Notes: generated from the letters alone by a model not told the origin. Counted from the stretch's first letter, positions 11,820 through 23,515 are shown. The stretch: DNA of 64,000 bases from Isoetes taiwanensis (GCA_021234155.1 JAJEKV010000010.1:22344833-22408832); one strand, 5' to 3'. Numbers and translations: made by a program.

Positions 11820-12310
11820 GATGCTCTAATAGAACACTTCTGCAAAGTGCATCACCTCCGAATTAAACTCCCTTGGTATATGATGTATCTCCCATCTTTT
11901 GAAATCCAATAATTCTCCCAAAACTTCATCCCTTAAGAAAATCATATCCAGATTCTTTGACCGATATTCTCCCAATACCGCTTTGCAAACAAGCCGAGAA
12001 TCTCCAAATATAACCAGCCATTAATTCCCAAATGTTTGGCTTCTTGTAAGCCCGCTAATAGAGCTCAGATTCTCGCCACATTTGATGTTATCCCCGAGTA
12101 AATTCTCGCCAACTTTAGCCAAAAGCTTGTTAGAGTTATCTCCTCGATAATTGCGTAAGAAGCAAAGAAACATTCAATTTTTTGATATACCTCCATCAAA
12201 CCACATGTATGCATGTTCACCAGATTTTTTAGCTTACCCTCTTCTATTGAACATGTTGCAATTGTAGGAACAGAAATCTCATATTCTCCACAAGGATTTT
12301 GGGATAGCAT
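11820..12310 (-). pseudogene. Element A additional RNase H-like domain (aRNH type)
   Basis: Minus-strand translation gives SGITSNVARI, a stop, ALLAGLQEAKHLGI, then after a one-base shift FGDSRLVCKAVLGEY, LDFKRWEIHHIPREFNSEV. This is the pattern of the plant/archaeal-type RNase H: the TSN..E..ALLAGL helix, the GDS catalytic Asp and the IPREFN-E end. It is distinct from the gypsy RNase H at 10.1-10.5 kb. It lies between protease and RT. Known: Tat elements carry such a second RNase H, usually described next to the gypsy RNase H. The N-terminal catalytic DG motif is not clearly preserved. Confidence 0.75.
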
Positions 12311-12361
12311 GTCTATCTCTAAGAAATTTAAGGCCTCCCAGCCTCCAACCCCGCTAGAGAG

Positions 12362-12748
12362 TCACTTTTTTTCCCATCCGAAATAATACATTCTCCCTTG
12401 ACCACACCGGCCTTGCATCCACAAGAAACAACCATTTCCTGCCCAAAAGTAGATCATAAATATCAAGATTCTCATCAACCCTTCAAAAGCTACCACCACA
12501 AAACTAGCAGCCACAATAATACCCTCAATGTCAACTAAAACACTACTAATTATCCCTATAGGATGAATTTTTGTGTTAGAGAATGATTTCAAAACCATAG
12601 GTGCTCGCCTATCACATTCCAAACCACAAGATTTCATTATGTGATGTGGCATCACATTCAAAGGGGAACCACCATCTAATAATACTTTGGTTAGAACCTT
12701 TTTACCAATGTTTGCAACACAAGTAAAAGGCCCCGGATCAAAGATCAT
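12362..12748 (-). pseudogene. Element A retropepsin (aspartic protease)
   Basis: A 128-residue open frame contains KVLLDGGSPLNVMPHH, the retropepsin active site in the DGGS form usual for Tat/Athila-type elements, followed by SNTKIHPIGIISSVLVDI, the flap-side strand region. The protease would cut the Gag-Pol polyprotein. The frame continues into non-conserved residues and no intact junction with neighbours is left. Confidence 0.85.
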
Positions 12749-12789
12749 CCCGATAATACAAGCTCACCAACATGATTAGTAAACATATC

Positions 12790-14298
12790 CTCTTTTTCCT
12801 CATTTAAACTCAACAACTTTTTTCTCAGAAGAGGGAGCAATCCTTAGCAAGGTTAGTAAGTCTATGCTTATCTTAGAATTTTTAGCAAAATCTCCAAATC
12901 TTCTCCTTCTTTATCTTTTCTTGCAAATTTTTGGGCCGGAGGAGGTGGTACTACCCTAATAATTTCATCTTTCCTCTCCTTATCTTGATGAACAACTTTT
13001 TGAGCAAGGGATGAGATAATACCTGATTGCCTTCAAAATCTTTACCTCTTACTGATTCCCTTCTTTGGTTACAAATTCTCGCTTTTTGCCTTTGATTCCA
13101 AAGATTCCTCGAGTGTGTACAGCCAAAAATCTCTTCTTGATCCTCCATTTCCTGCACAAAATCTGATAGATGCACTTGTTTCTCGTTTGCTTTGGCTAAC
13201 TCTTTGTCTAGCAAAATACTCTTTGACACTACACTTATCTTCAAGATGACCTATGCCCTTACAAAAGTACAAACAGACATTCCTTACCATAATGCCCTCT
13301 CCTACCACACTTAAGGCAAGGCCTATAATAACAAACTTCAAGAATGACTATCCCTTAGACAATGAATGCATGGGGAAAGACCCTTTTCTCAGGTTTGATG
13401 CCTTCAACTCTTGAAGTTGTTTAGTCACTTCAGCCAATGCCTCACCATCTTGAGCAACTCAGATTTTGAATCAAGTAGAGGGATAATTGCCTCCTCAGCC
13501 TTTGGTAGTTCTCTTCTCCTTCTCAGACAAAGATAGATTGGCAATCGATGTTGTGTATTCCTGCTCAAATTCGTGAAAAAGGATCATTAGTAAATCGCAT
13601 CATAGGTTCAGGCTGAACAGAAATAAACATCTCGCTAATTCTCAGAGCTTTAGTAAAGGCCTTATGTATGGTGTCAAATCCTTCGTAATCCTCGTATCCT
13701 GGTCATCTTCTTGTGCACCCTAGGTCCGTCACTTAATCCATTTATAAAAGCTGCTACTAAATCCAAAGTATGATGGAGGACATGCTCAGGTTTGGCATTT
13801 TAACAAATATGCATTAAACCTTTCTCAGATATTGATGAATAGTCTCACCATGCTTGATGTGGAATGAGTGTAGCTCCGTGAGCTAATTCTCTTGGCTTAA
13901 CCAATTTCCCAAATCTGGTTAGAAACTTAGGCACAATATCTTCCCATGTTCTAGTACCTAAAGCAAATCACATAATCCAACCATGCTCTTACCTCCTCAT
14001 TCTTGAAACATTTCTTGAATTCGAGAGCTTGCAGCCTTTCTTGTGTCCATAATCCCGTAATATTCCTCAAAAACCTTCAAAAAATAATTAGCATTTATGC
14101 TAGGATCAAAAGTTGGTGCGTGAACCGCACACTAAGCTCATAAGATTGATGGAGACAAGTGTTCCCAATACATTGATTCCTTGGGGCACGCAGAACTCGG
14201 GGTTTTCTTTGTGCCTCCGGGTCGCCAAGATGATCATTTCCCCTTCTTGGTGCCATTAATTCTTCTTCAAAGTATAGTAATCTCGGTAGAACCTCCAA
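12790..14298 (-). pseudogene. Element A Gag, heavily broken
   Basis: The first frame, 14298-14095, holds a plausible start MAPRRGNDHLGDPEAQ close to the 5' LTR (14301). A zinc-knuckle-like motif CLYFCKGIGHLEDKC lies near 13275-13230; it has one residue more than the usual CX2CX4HX4C. A basic, glutamine-rich region follows. Many shifts separate the pieces. Role by family: the particle protein that binds element RNA. Confidence 0.65.
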
Positions 14299-14300
14299 AA

Positions 14301-16681
14301 TGTTGAAGGCTTTTTGGCAAAACCTCCAACCTAATGGTTTAGAACCTCCAGTTGCTTAAGGCAACCACTCAATCACCAAAACCCGAAAAGTCACCGAAAT
14401 TTCAAGATCGATCGCTTTCCCTCAAGCAAAAAAATGGTCTGACCATAAACTTGTGCCATTTAAAATCAAATCAAGCAAATCAATTGATTTTTGATAGAGA
14501 TCTTCTTAACAGATGTGGGAATCGTGTTCAAAAGTCTAGATAGAGCTGAGATAAGCAAGGTTCTTAAAATCACACTTCCGACCGGGTCAAAAATTGGTCA
14601 ATACCAAAGAATGTTACAAGCTATTTTTTGCATTGAAGATGGAACAAGTTTTTTAGTTTTGGAAATTTGAGATATCTCCTCGACCGGTGTCTAGATTGAA
14701 GGCAACTTAAAAATTGCAGGAAATTAACAACCTAAAGGGTAGAATTTGATTAAAATCTCCTATCGGTCACCGACCGCAAGAACCCGAGCAACTTTTTACC
14801 TAATATGAAATCTAATTGGCTCTTTTGTGTTTTTTCAAGTGTGTCAGGTCGAAATACTCTCTAGTTATAGTGCATAAAAATTTCAAACTAAATTATTTTT
14901 TTAGTTTTCTCAAAATCAAGGATTAAACTCAAGAACAATCACTACACTAATTTTTTTTTTTTTTTTCTAAGGTCGATTTTCATTCAAGAAGCTATTCAAA
15001 AGATCAACATCAATTTCCCCGAGTCTAATGGTCTCGTGAAAACAATCAAACAGATCAAATTGTCAATAATCTTAAAAGTGGTCGATAATCTCAATAGCCC
15101 GCCAATTCTTCCGAATTTGGAGGCTAGAGGAGCAAATGCAGCTAGGAATCACCAATCCGCCCCTAAAAGCTTCAAGTCGACGTTCTTCACGCATACAACC
15201 CCCGAAAACAATGCAAGATCTCAATCCATCTTAAACGGCCCCGCTTCAGCCTTCAAATCTTGGCAAATTCCCCGCTTTGAAATTCAAATTTTTGTTTGTT
15301 TATGAGTCGGTATGGATGCGTGTAGGTGAATGGAGGGTGCAGAGCTATGATTAAGCAGGTAATTCCAACCAATTTTCCGGATCTTGGCCTTCATCGAAAA
15401 TTAGGGTTCTTGAAAAATAGTCCAAATATCCCACAGGCATGTTTAGAAAAAGCAGACTAGTGTATAAAAGGAATTTTACCGCAATTTCTTCCCAATAAAC
15501 GTGCCATTATGAAGGGGGAACCGCCCGTGTTCGCCCCCCATGCCCCATGGTGCCAATGGGAGGGTGTGGATTGGTGGATGAGTCAAGGGGGGGGAGGTAG
15601 AAAATGCTAGGTGGGGTAGAATAGGAAAATTTTTTTTTTTATAGAAAGGCACTAATCTCAAGGCAATAATCCAAAGGCCAAGATAAAGGATATTAGCATA
15701 TTCTCCCATCTCAATTGGAATCTTTTGCTAGGAATAATTTTTTGCATAGCTTAACCATAGGATGTGAAATATGGCAAAAAAAGATGACTAGGCAATTGTG
15801 ATGGCATATGACATGGCAATGGTGATGACTAGGCAAATGACATGGCAATGTATCTTGACTCAATTTTTGTCTAGCCAAAAACTTTTTCAACTTATGGATG
15901 TGGATGACACGTGTATGGCATATATGATGATGAGGAGGATGATGTGCAAATGACATGGCACTCCCAAGTGGCAATATTACATAGAATCATAATCAACTTG
16001 AAAAATGGAAGCCCTTTAGCCAATTTTTAATTTTTGAACTTGGGGATGGAGGGAGTATGATGTAAGTGATGATGAGGAATGATGGAGATGTGAGGTGGCT
16101 TCCAAGGTTATACGTGGCACAATGCCACCTTTATGCATAACTTTTGCAAATTTCTTGACCATTTTTCTTTTTGGAAGCTTATCATGGAAATGAATGTATG
16201 GAGTTATGGAAGAGATGAGAGTGAAGCTTTTTGGCTAGACAAAAATGTTGTCAATTGGAAAACAAGGTTGATTGAGGATGTACCAACTTGGAAATCAAGG
16301 AAAGAAGGTGGTATGGGGTGAAATAATGGTATAGGAATTTGCCTCAATATGAACTTGATCTAGAGTTATTTTGCACATACCATGGAACTCTTGGGGGTCT
16401 TCAAAACCTTCTTATGTCTTCAAAGTAAATGTTTGTGTCCTTTGCTCTCTTGTTTGCTCAAATATGATGACTTGACTTTTTCTTGCTCCTTGTGACCATT
16501 TAATTTGATCTAATGAAATAGCTTCCATGAATGTCCTTCCTTAGTCTTCATCAAAAAAATTCTTCAATGATCTGAAACAAAATAATCCTTCAAGAGTGTA
16601 ATCAGCTTAAAATCAGCATTGGCAGCTTGTCTTCTTCTTGTGTTGTACAATTTCCTCTTGCTGCCACAAAATGTGGCAGCA
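14301..16681 (-). repeat. Element A 5' LTR (right copy)
   Basis: 2381 bp, reading on the element's strand TGCTGCCACATTTTGTGGC to CTTCAACA. It matches the left LTR except for many changes at CAG/CTG sites and in homopolymers. The TSD CCCAT follows directly at 16682. Confidence 0.9.
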
Positions 16682-17335
16682 CCCATGAGCATTTAGAACC
16701 TTCCAAAATAATCTATTTTGGATCTGTGCAACATTTCTAAAACACTTTCTATTTTTAGACTGAGGCGCTTGCCCTGAGCATCTAGAACATTTTTTTTTGC
16801 AAGATTTATATTGTACACCTTTATTATGAAACATTTTAGAACATTCTATTGTGGCTCTTTGCAAAATCTTAAAAAAAAACTCTAAGATTTCATCAAGATT
16901 TTCTTAGATTCCCTTAGATATTATGAAGATCCCCTTAGATTCAACTAGATTTTAAGCGATTCCGTCAGACTTGTAAATATTTTCCTACATTCTCTTACAA
17001 TTTATGAGATTTCCTTATATTCCCTTCAATTCTCCTCGATTCCCTTACATTTTAGAAATTTCTAGAACATTCTAGAACATTCTGAAACTTTCAAAACATC
17101 CTAGAACTTTCTGGAAGTATTTCCCTATTCCCTTACATTTTCGAAGATTCCCCTACACTAGAACTTATTAGAACAATTTGGGTCTTTCTGGAAGGATTCT
17201 CTTAGATTCCCCCTAGATTCCCTTGTATTCCAAAACATTCTAGAATATTCTGGAACTTTCATGAACATTCTAGAAGATTTTAGAACTTTCCAGAGCATCT
17301 AGAATCTAATTACAACATTACCCTTAAGTACATTT
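16682..17335. repeat. Degenerate decamer repeats with heat-shock-element-like arrays
   Basis: Continues the locus interrupted by element A. The first half consists of imperfect GATTCCCTTAGATT repeats. From 17053 a 10-bp period appears: TAGAAATTTC, TAGAACATTC, TAGAACATTC, TGAAACTTTC. Between 17241 and 17300 six consecutive decamers of the form nnGAAnnTTC occur. Alternating GAA and TTC every 5 bp is the heat-shock element consensus. No gene is seen in this stretch. Confidence 0.7.
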
Positions 17336-17354
17336 AAAACATAAATTTTTATAG

Positions 17355-17435
17355 AACTAATGCTTGGTCTAGTGGTTAGAGTGGGAAGTTTGGGGGCTTG
17401 AGGGCCAGGGTTCGAATCCCCTTAATAACATAAAA
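17355..17435 (+). mobile_element. tRNA-derived SINE head (or tRNA pseudogene)
   Basis: An A-box TGGTCTAGTGG at 17365 and a perfect B-box GGTTCGAATCC at 17409 are 44 bp apart, as in pol III promoters of tRNA-derived SINEs. No complete cloverleaf with a matched acceptor stem is visible, so it is not called as a tRNA gene. The sequence downstream is AT-rich (ATAAAAATTTTT) and may be the SINE tail. Confidence 0.55.
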
Positions 17436-17479
17436 ATTTTTAAAAGCCTTTCCTTAAGGGACGAGCATTCAACATGAGC

Positions 17480-17880
17480 CTTGGGATCTTAGACTCGATC
17501 AACGATCAAGATCTCACCATATAAAAGCAATATGAGCCGTAGGATCTATTACATATAATTCCCAAAGCCATCTGGACCGTAGGATATGTGTCAAGCCACC
17601 TGAGCCGTAGGATCTCGGATCGACGATCAGGATCAAGAGTAACCTGGGCCGTTAGACCGATTACATATAATTCCCAAGCCATGTGCACCGTAGGATGTGT
17701 CCCAAACCAAAGTGAGCCGTAGGATCTCGGACCGACGATCAGGATCGAATCAACCTGGACCGTAGGATCGCTTAAATATAGTCTATACACAAACTCCCAA
17801 GCCATCTGGGCCGCACGATACGTCCCAAAGCCACGTGAGCCGTAGGATCTCGGATCAACGGTCGGATTCAAGAGGACAAA
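17480..17880. repeat. Tandem repeats with GAGCCGTAGGATCT core, period about 110-130 bp
   Basis: The core GAGCCGTAGGATCT followed by CGGATCGACGATC-like dyads recurs near 17532, 17602, 17716 and 17840. Between them are units with ACATATAATTCCCAAGCC and GGACCGTAGGAT. The copies differ by about 10-20 percent. The open frame on the minus strand only follows the repeat. Confidence 0.75.
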
Positions 17881-18467
17881 CATAAGAACATATATATGTT
17901 AGATATAGCCAAACCGGAAGGGTCCGCGCCAAAACCACTTCCGAAAGCCTCGGAAGGCGATTTCGCGCGAACCCATCCGATTTCATGTGTTTAGAGTTAG
18001 AACCAAGCCTTAGAGTTAGAACCAAGATTCTTAAGCTAGATAGAGACATCATCTGCATTCATCTCAGCTTAGTTGTCGCTCTTATCTTGTTAAGTATCTT
18101 CTTGTCTACATACATGTAGTATAATCAAGCCTTTTTCTTAGAACCCAGCTAGTTTCCAAGGCCTTAGAAATTGTTGTCACACGTTGGTAGGGTACACCAA
18201 CACACGCTATAGGTGCACTATCATCAAGTGCCTTCAACCATGCCTTTGTATCATAGATAATTATATAGGAATTAACTCTATCTAAGTAATTTAGTCTAGC
18301 ACACCAAACCCACAAAGTAAGTCTCCTTCTACCACCCCATGATAGTAAATAAGTACCTTCCTCAGTGTCTAGTAAAGTGCCAAATGCCAAGTGGGTCAAT
18401 TGAGGTAGAGTGGATAAAGGTATAAAATTAAGGTTTGTAGAGTAAGTAGACGTAAATAATTGTTGTT
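17881..18467. other. Unassigned, probable 5' side of the decayed chromovirus
   Basis: Contains ACATATATATG near 17888, a duplicated TTAGAGTTAGAACCAAG at about 17991-18028, and TGTTGTCACA ending near 18182. The latter could be an LTR end but no matching partner was found in the window. No gene is seen. Confidence 0.35.
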
Positions 18468-19699
18468 GTGGTAGTATTTGTTGCCTTGTGCACTTTAGGT
18501 AGGAGAATCTTCGTTGCAGATTCTCGAGCCTCGATAGTGGAGCCACTCAACAACATCAACGAATTGAAGGCAGAGGGCAACCCTACAGAGGAAACTTCAG
18601 CAAATCAAAGGCCAAGACGGTGTACAGGGAAGGCCGAACACGAAAAATAAAGGAGAGCCTATAGGAAGGATGATCGCGACATCAAGGATAGACACAACAC
18701 TTGCCAAGAGGGCTATGCAACAGCCAATGGGCATCATGGCACTTATAAAATTGATCACATTAGGGGAGGAACACCTCCTAGTCAAGGATATTCTCCAAGT
18801 GCCATATTGTTTCAAGGAACGGCCCCACATCGATGACTAATGTCACAACTACGCCACCAACAAGTAGACGACTTCATCGACTTATGATATCAAGAGCCCT
18901 AAAGGATGAGACTGGGCATACCTCCGAGGAAGGGCAACTATCGCAGATATACAGACCATAGTAGTATCAGATCTAGACTCCAAGCAGACAAGCTTTGACT
19001 AAGGAAGGTATGACAAGCCAGCAAAGGTGGGCTCCTCAGGAATAGGCATATGGTGACACTGCAACAAACTTCTTCCTCATCAGCCCCGATACTTCAGAGC
19101 AGCTGCATCAACCTCGACAGCACCATCTCAAGATCACGACAATCTTCTACCTTAGAGATTGTAGGCCAAACACCATCAAGAAGAGGCATCATGAGGGACC
19201 AAATACCAGCATTATTAATTGATCAGGAGATTAGTCCTTCCAAATGGATGCACATAAACTCCTCTAAGCAAGAGAAGTTGCACAGTTAGAAGTGGTAAAG
19301 CACTCAACATTGTCATCAGCCTTATAACAACAGCATGCAATCAGCAGGACGAAGAATAGAATCGACAAGGTCAACACAATATCAATCCAGGAGTTAGAAG
19401 AATCATCCTCGAATCTCGTAACCTTCAAGGCAGATGAGTCAAACACGAAAGATTCTACGCAGTGGTGAACATTACCTCCAAGCCTTTGGGATGCAACACC
19501 GAGCCTTATGTCGCCACTACATCAGCAAGTCCACTAAGAGGGATAATGTTAATGAAGATAATCAACATCAACATTAAGGACGAGAAGAGTCAAGAGTCAG
19601 AATAAGTTCGACAAAAGGAATAGGGCACAGGAATGATTATACAACAACTCCAAGGAGACCAGATCTTTTCAACAACTTATGAATCATCGTCTTGCTACT

Positions 19700-20100
19700 C
19701 CAACGACTAACGACTATACCAGCTTTGAGCAAGCTAGAGGACCTATCAGATAGTTGAGTTTCTTAGAATTATGGGTGATAACATCCATGACGGGATTGGG
19801 ACGAAATTTCGAGTAGATTTTTTTGTTATTTCTTTTAGAAGGGATGTACCCAAGAACGGAGCAAAGCTTCAAGGATTGGGAAGAAAATGTATGGAGTACA
19901 ATAATCGTATACATTGCTGACAGATATCCAATGTATTGGAACCTCTTCATGAGCTTGATCACTTCGCTAAGAAGGATTCAATAACAGGATAACCGTCGAC
20001 CATGTATATGACGAGTACTTCCGCAGCATAAGGAATAATCCGACCAAATGAAGGAAAGCAATCTAATAAGTCCGGCCAACTTCTTAGATGGCATCAACTC
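19700..20100 (+). pseudogene. Possible chromovirus Gag remnant
   Basis: Near 19990-20030 one frame reads TVDHVYDEYFRSIRNN, reminiscent of the conserved Gag stretch MTVxEYxxxFxxLxRFAP. The upstream 18.5-19.7 kb is polar and lysine/glutamine-rich in several frames but carries no motif I can name. Position before Pol supports Gag. Weak call. Confidence 0.35.
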
Positions 20101-20289
20101 AAAGGTGGGATTATTTCAAGAGGGCAATAATTAAGAAAGGGGAGATCCTAGAGTATAGATTAGATCTAAAACAAGAATAATTATTTAATTGCATAGTTTT
20201 TTTTATGTGTGCCCAAGGGTAAGGTCATGTTTACTAAACTTGTGGCCATAGGATTTATGTAAGTAGTTCTTTAACTTATAATTTTGCAC

Positions 20290-22290
20290 CTTCTAGATGG
20301 CGGACAGCTTTAAGAGCAAGACTCTTAAGTCTAAATCTAGGCCAGTAGTTAAGGCAAGGCCGAGTAATTAGCAGCACCAACAGAACAAGAGTCAAGTTCG
20401 ACATCAACCTTAAGCGAAGCAAAGTAGAGCATCGGCATCAACTTATGTACATTGGCAATTATGACCTCATAATAAGCATGCGATATTAAAGCTGGCTAAG
20501 GCAATAATTGATTATCATAAGCAACACATATTTATCCCAGCACCAAAGGGCAAGCACCTTAGAATTTAAGTTGAGGAAGTAATCTCAATCGTACAACGCA
20601 TGTCAGTAAGGCAATTACTTAAGTGCATTATGAGGAATGAGGTCATACATAAGCTACAAGTTGTCAACCCCGACCATAAGAGTAAGAAGGATGATGCTAC
20701 TTCGGAACAGTTGCCTTGGACAAATTCTAAGTTAATTAAGAAGTTCCATGATATATTCCTTGATGGAATTTGAGAGCTTTTGCTCTATAGAGGTATAGAG
20801 CCTGAAATCACTCTTGCACCAGATACAGAGCCGACCAGCAAAGCTCTTTATAGAATGAGCACTTCCAAGCTAGCAGAGTTCAAGAAACAGTTGTAAGAGT
20901 TGATCGACGTGGGATCCTTTCGGCCAGGTTGGAAGTCTAAAGATGTATATCAACCATGGGAAGCTCAACAAGCAAACGACATAATGGATCAACCCCAAGA
21001 AGCAAGATTCTTCTACAAAATCGACTTAAGTTCGGGCACTATGATTTCACAGTGATGCCCTTGACTCTATGGAATGCTCCACCAACTTGTATGCATTTGA
21101 GGAACGACATCTTCGAAGATTGTTTTGGACGAGTTCATCATCAACCTCTCTTCAACGACATCGTGATCTACATCAAATTAATGAAAGAGCATGTAGCCCA
21201 ATTGAGGGAAGCCATGGAGATGCTAAGACGTCGCCACTCATTGGCAAGCTTTTGAAGCATCAATTTGCAATGCCATCTCCACTTTGACAAGCGAATTCAG
21301 CAAGAAGATAGAAGAAGCCATCTTCCCCAACATGGAGTTCAAGCACATAATGGGCTAGTCTTTGCAAGAGTGCAAGGACGCATTAAGAAAGAGAAACCTT
21401 CAAATATTTTAAAAAAAGGAAGGTAATCTTTAATAGCAAAGAACAGCTATGCGCACCCAAAGTATAAGAAGTAAGAAAAATCTTCCATGACATGCATAAT
21501 AGCCCTATTTCCGGCCATGCAAAATTTATAAAGGCCTACTTCAAGATTAGAAGTAGCTACGTCTGGCCGGGCACGAAGAAGCAGATAATCAGACTTATCC
21601 AAGAATGTCAGTGGAGCCAGCAGACAAGGGCGGAACAATTTGGAATTCAAGGAGTTTTGGAACCTTGGGAGGGGCCAGACGCCAAGTGGGAAGTCTTCAG
21701 CATGGTTTTCATAGCGGGCCTTCCAAGGACAACAAGAAGCTTCGAAGCCTTGATGGTTGTGGTATATAGCTTATCAAAATTCCGCTTTGGATCTAGCCGT
21801 GTGGTCTACATAAGAGTTCTTTTAGGCTGCATGGAAGGCACAGGTCAATCATCACCAATAGAGATCCGGAGTTATTTGGCGACGTTTAGCAAGACTTCTT
21901 CAACACGAGCTGCACCAACTTGTTGATGAGTTTGCAAACAAATCGACAAAGGGGACTGCACCAACACAATTTTGGAGAGCACGTTGAGAAACTATGATAG
22001 GAACAAGTAATCCAAATGGGCCGAGTACATCCACCTGGTCAATTATGTACAATAATATGAAGCAAGAGTCATCGAAAATGTCTCCTCCATGATTAGTTAC
22101 AATTATCAATACTTGACCCTAGTTATGTGGCATAATCTAGTGCCCAAGATGGAAGTTTCTCAACAACGACAACAAATACGCAGTAGCTTTTGGTAGAAGT
22201 ATTAGAATATCTTCAATCAGCATGGAATAGCTGAAGAGTCTAGCAGATAGACATAAAACTCCTCGAGAGTTTTTTTGTTGTGAGAGATAA
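20290..22290 (+). pseudogene. Chromovirus Pol (RT, partial RNase H, integrase), decayed
   Basis: Near 20850-20920 the RT entry reads LYRMSTSKLAEFKKQL, a stop, then ELIDVG, matching the usual YRMSPxELxELKKQLxELL. Farther on, 20956-21255 gives NDIVIYIKLMKEHVAQLREAMEMLR, the region of the catalytic IDDIL motif with both Asp partly replaced. RNase H is largely missing between 21260 and 21480, suggesting an internal deletion. Integrase follows: ISGHAKFIKAYFKIRSSYVW, a degraded CxxC (CQWSQQ), then FIAGLPRTTRSFEALMVVVY, LSKF. The sequence is full of stops and is non-functional. Confidence 0.75.
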
Positions 22291-22389
22291 AGTTGGCTCA
22301 AATAAAGGTTAAGCAAGAGAAGCTTCGCATCGACAATTGTAAGAAGCTCGCTTCCAGGTGGGCCGGTCCGTTCAAGATCTTGGAGAAGA

Positions 22390-22749
22390 GTGGGCTCTCA
22401 GGCCTACAAGTTGGATCTCTCGGCGCACCTCAAAGTCCACAAAGTCTTCCACGTAAGTTTATTAAAAAGGCACAACCCAAACCCTGAGGAGGTTTTGGAT
22501 ACTCCAACTTTGTTGGAAATGACGGAGGAGCAAGTTGAAATTGTGTCTGAGTTACTTCTTGATAAGTCATTCGAGAAGACTAGGAGATCTCAATTCCTCC
22601 AGTATTTGGTCAAGTGGAAGCACTTGCCCGTAGAAGACGCGACATGGGTGTTGAAGCAGGATTTGGAGAAGCAATACCCAGAGTTTAGGAAGGAGTTTGA
22701 TGGGCGAGTCGTCTCCGATTTGATCGACGCCGACTTGCCAGGAGGTTAG
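22390..22749 (+). pseudogene. Chromovirus integrase C-terminus with chromodomain
   Basis: A 119-codon frame shows LKVHKVFHVSLLKRHNPNPE, the conserved integrase tail, then a chromodomain: ILLDKSFEKTRR-like start, FLQYLVKWKHLPVEDATWV and LEKQYPEFRKEF. The aromatic-cage region is present in W-K-H and ATWV. The frame ends with TAG at 22747. Known: such chromodomains steer integration to methylated heterochromatin. This is the best-preserved piece of the outer element and shows its class. Confidence 0.9.
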
Positions 22750-22938
22750 CTTACTATGTTTCTTAGTTAGCCTTAAGTTCTGGCTCATGTATTCTAGTTA
22801 GTAGAGTGCATGTGCCAGAATCTTGGAACGGGTGGGCGATGATGGGATACGCCTTTAAGGCATTCTCTAGGCCAGCACGCACCAAGAGGTGCGCATGACC
22901 ATTAGGGTCATGTGAGTGAGGAATGAGGCATGGTGGGC
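22750..22938 (+). other. Outer element 3' untranslated region, left part
   Basis: No gene. It includes GGTGGGCGATGATGGGATAC near 22829, a copy of the GCGATGATGGGA motif that recurs three times after the element B insertion (34053-34290). The last five bases TGGGC (22934-22938) are the left target duplication of element B. Confidence 0.7.
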
Positions 22939-23515
22939 TGTTAGTCCTGTGCCTCCTGGTACAGGACTATTCATACATACGACGGACCAAGTCAAGTCCA
23001 AGGATCCACAATCAGGCGCGGGTCAGTCGTCAAAGGCCCAGCAGAAGACCAAGCAGTAGACCACGCAGTCAAAGCCTGGGTCTGCTACCAAGAGGCGCCG
23101 CTCAGACAAGTGACGGCCACACCGTCGGCGTGATTTCGAGCACTTCGGAGGCACCGCCAAAGATTCCTCAAAATCAGCCTCCTTCCAGGAGTCGGCACCA
23201 AAATCAGTCAGAGTGTCTATATTGGGCCAAAGGCCATTGTACTATATATATGAGTAGAGCTAGCACATGAGTTTTAGATGAGTTTTGAGTCTTGTCTCAC
23301 TTTAGTTTTCTCTCGGTTGCGAGAGCTCATGTATCATCATCATTGATATCAAGGAAGCTTATCATTGTTGTCTCATTGTTCTTTGTTTTCTTTTCCCTCT
23401 CCTTTGTTTTCTTGCAAATCCCGCGTGACATAGTCCCCGGATCCTCCTGTTAGATCCAAGGGTCCTCACGGAGGGTCTGTCTTTGCGGAGTTCCCCCGAA
23501 CCCATACCCCAAACA
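22939..23515 (+). repeat. Element B 5' LTR
   Basis: 577 bp, TG...CA termini. A TATA-like TATATATAT lies at about 23243-23251, followed by a pyrimidine-rich stretch. The first part is an open frame that matches the 3' LTR coding tail of the extra ORF, but with a TAG at 23057-23059 where the 3' LTR has CAG. Confidence 0.92.

Larger units (their letters stand above)
5546..16681 (-). mobile_element. Element A: 11.1-kb Tat-like Ty3/gypsy LTR retrotransposon, nearly complete but decayed
   Basis: Direct repeats of about 2.4 kb (5546-7938 and 14301-16681) bound the element, and the 5-bp duplication CCCAT lies at 5541-5545 and 16682-16686. Coding runs on the minus strand in the order Gag (14.3-12.8 kb), protease (12.75-12.36), an RNase H-like domain (12.3-11.8), RT (11.6-10.5), RNase H (about 10.5-10.1) and integrase (9.9-9.0). 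No chromodomain is seen. Two RNase H domains are a hallmark of the Tat lineage (Ogre/Retand relatives). A tandem-repeat block lies between integrase and the 3' LTR, as in other Tat elements. Every coding part carries stops or shifts. No convincing polypurine tract or primer site was identified. Confidence 0.88.

Noticed and set aside
17365-17420. Functional tRNA gene
   Set aside because: A and B boxes are present but no matched acceptor stem or complete cloverleaf can be drawn.
18182-18210. 5' LTR end and primer site of the outer chromovirus at TGTTGTCACA
   Set aside because: The sequence before it does not match the 3' LTR at 34744-36390, so it cannot be called its partner.
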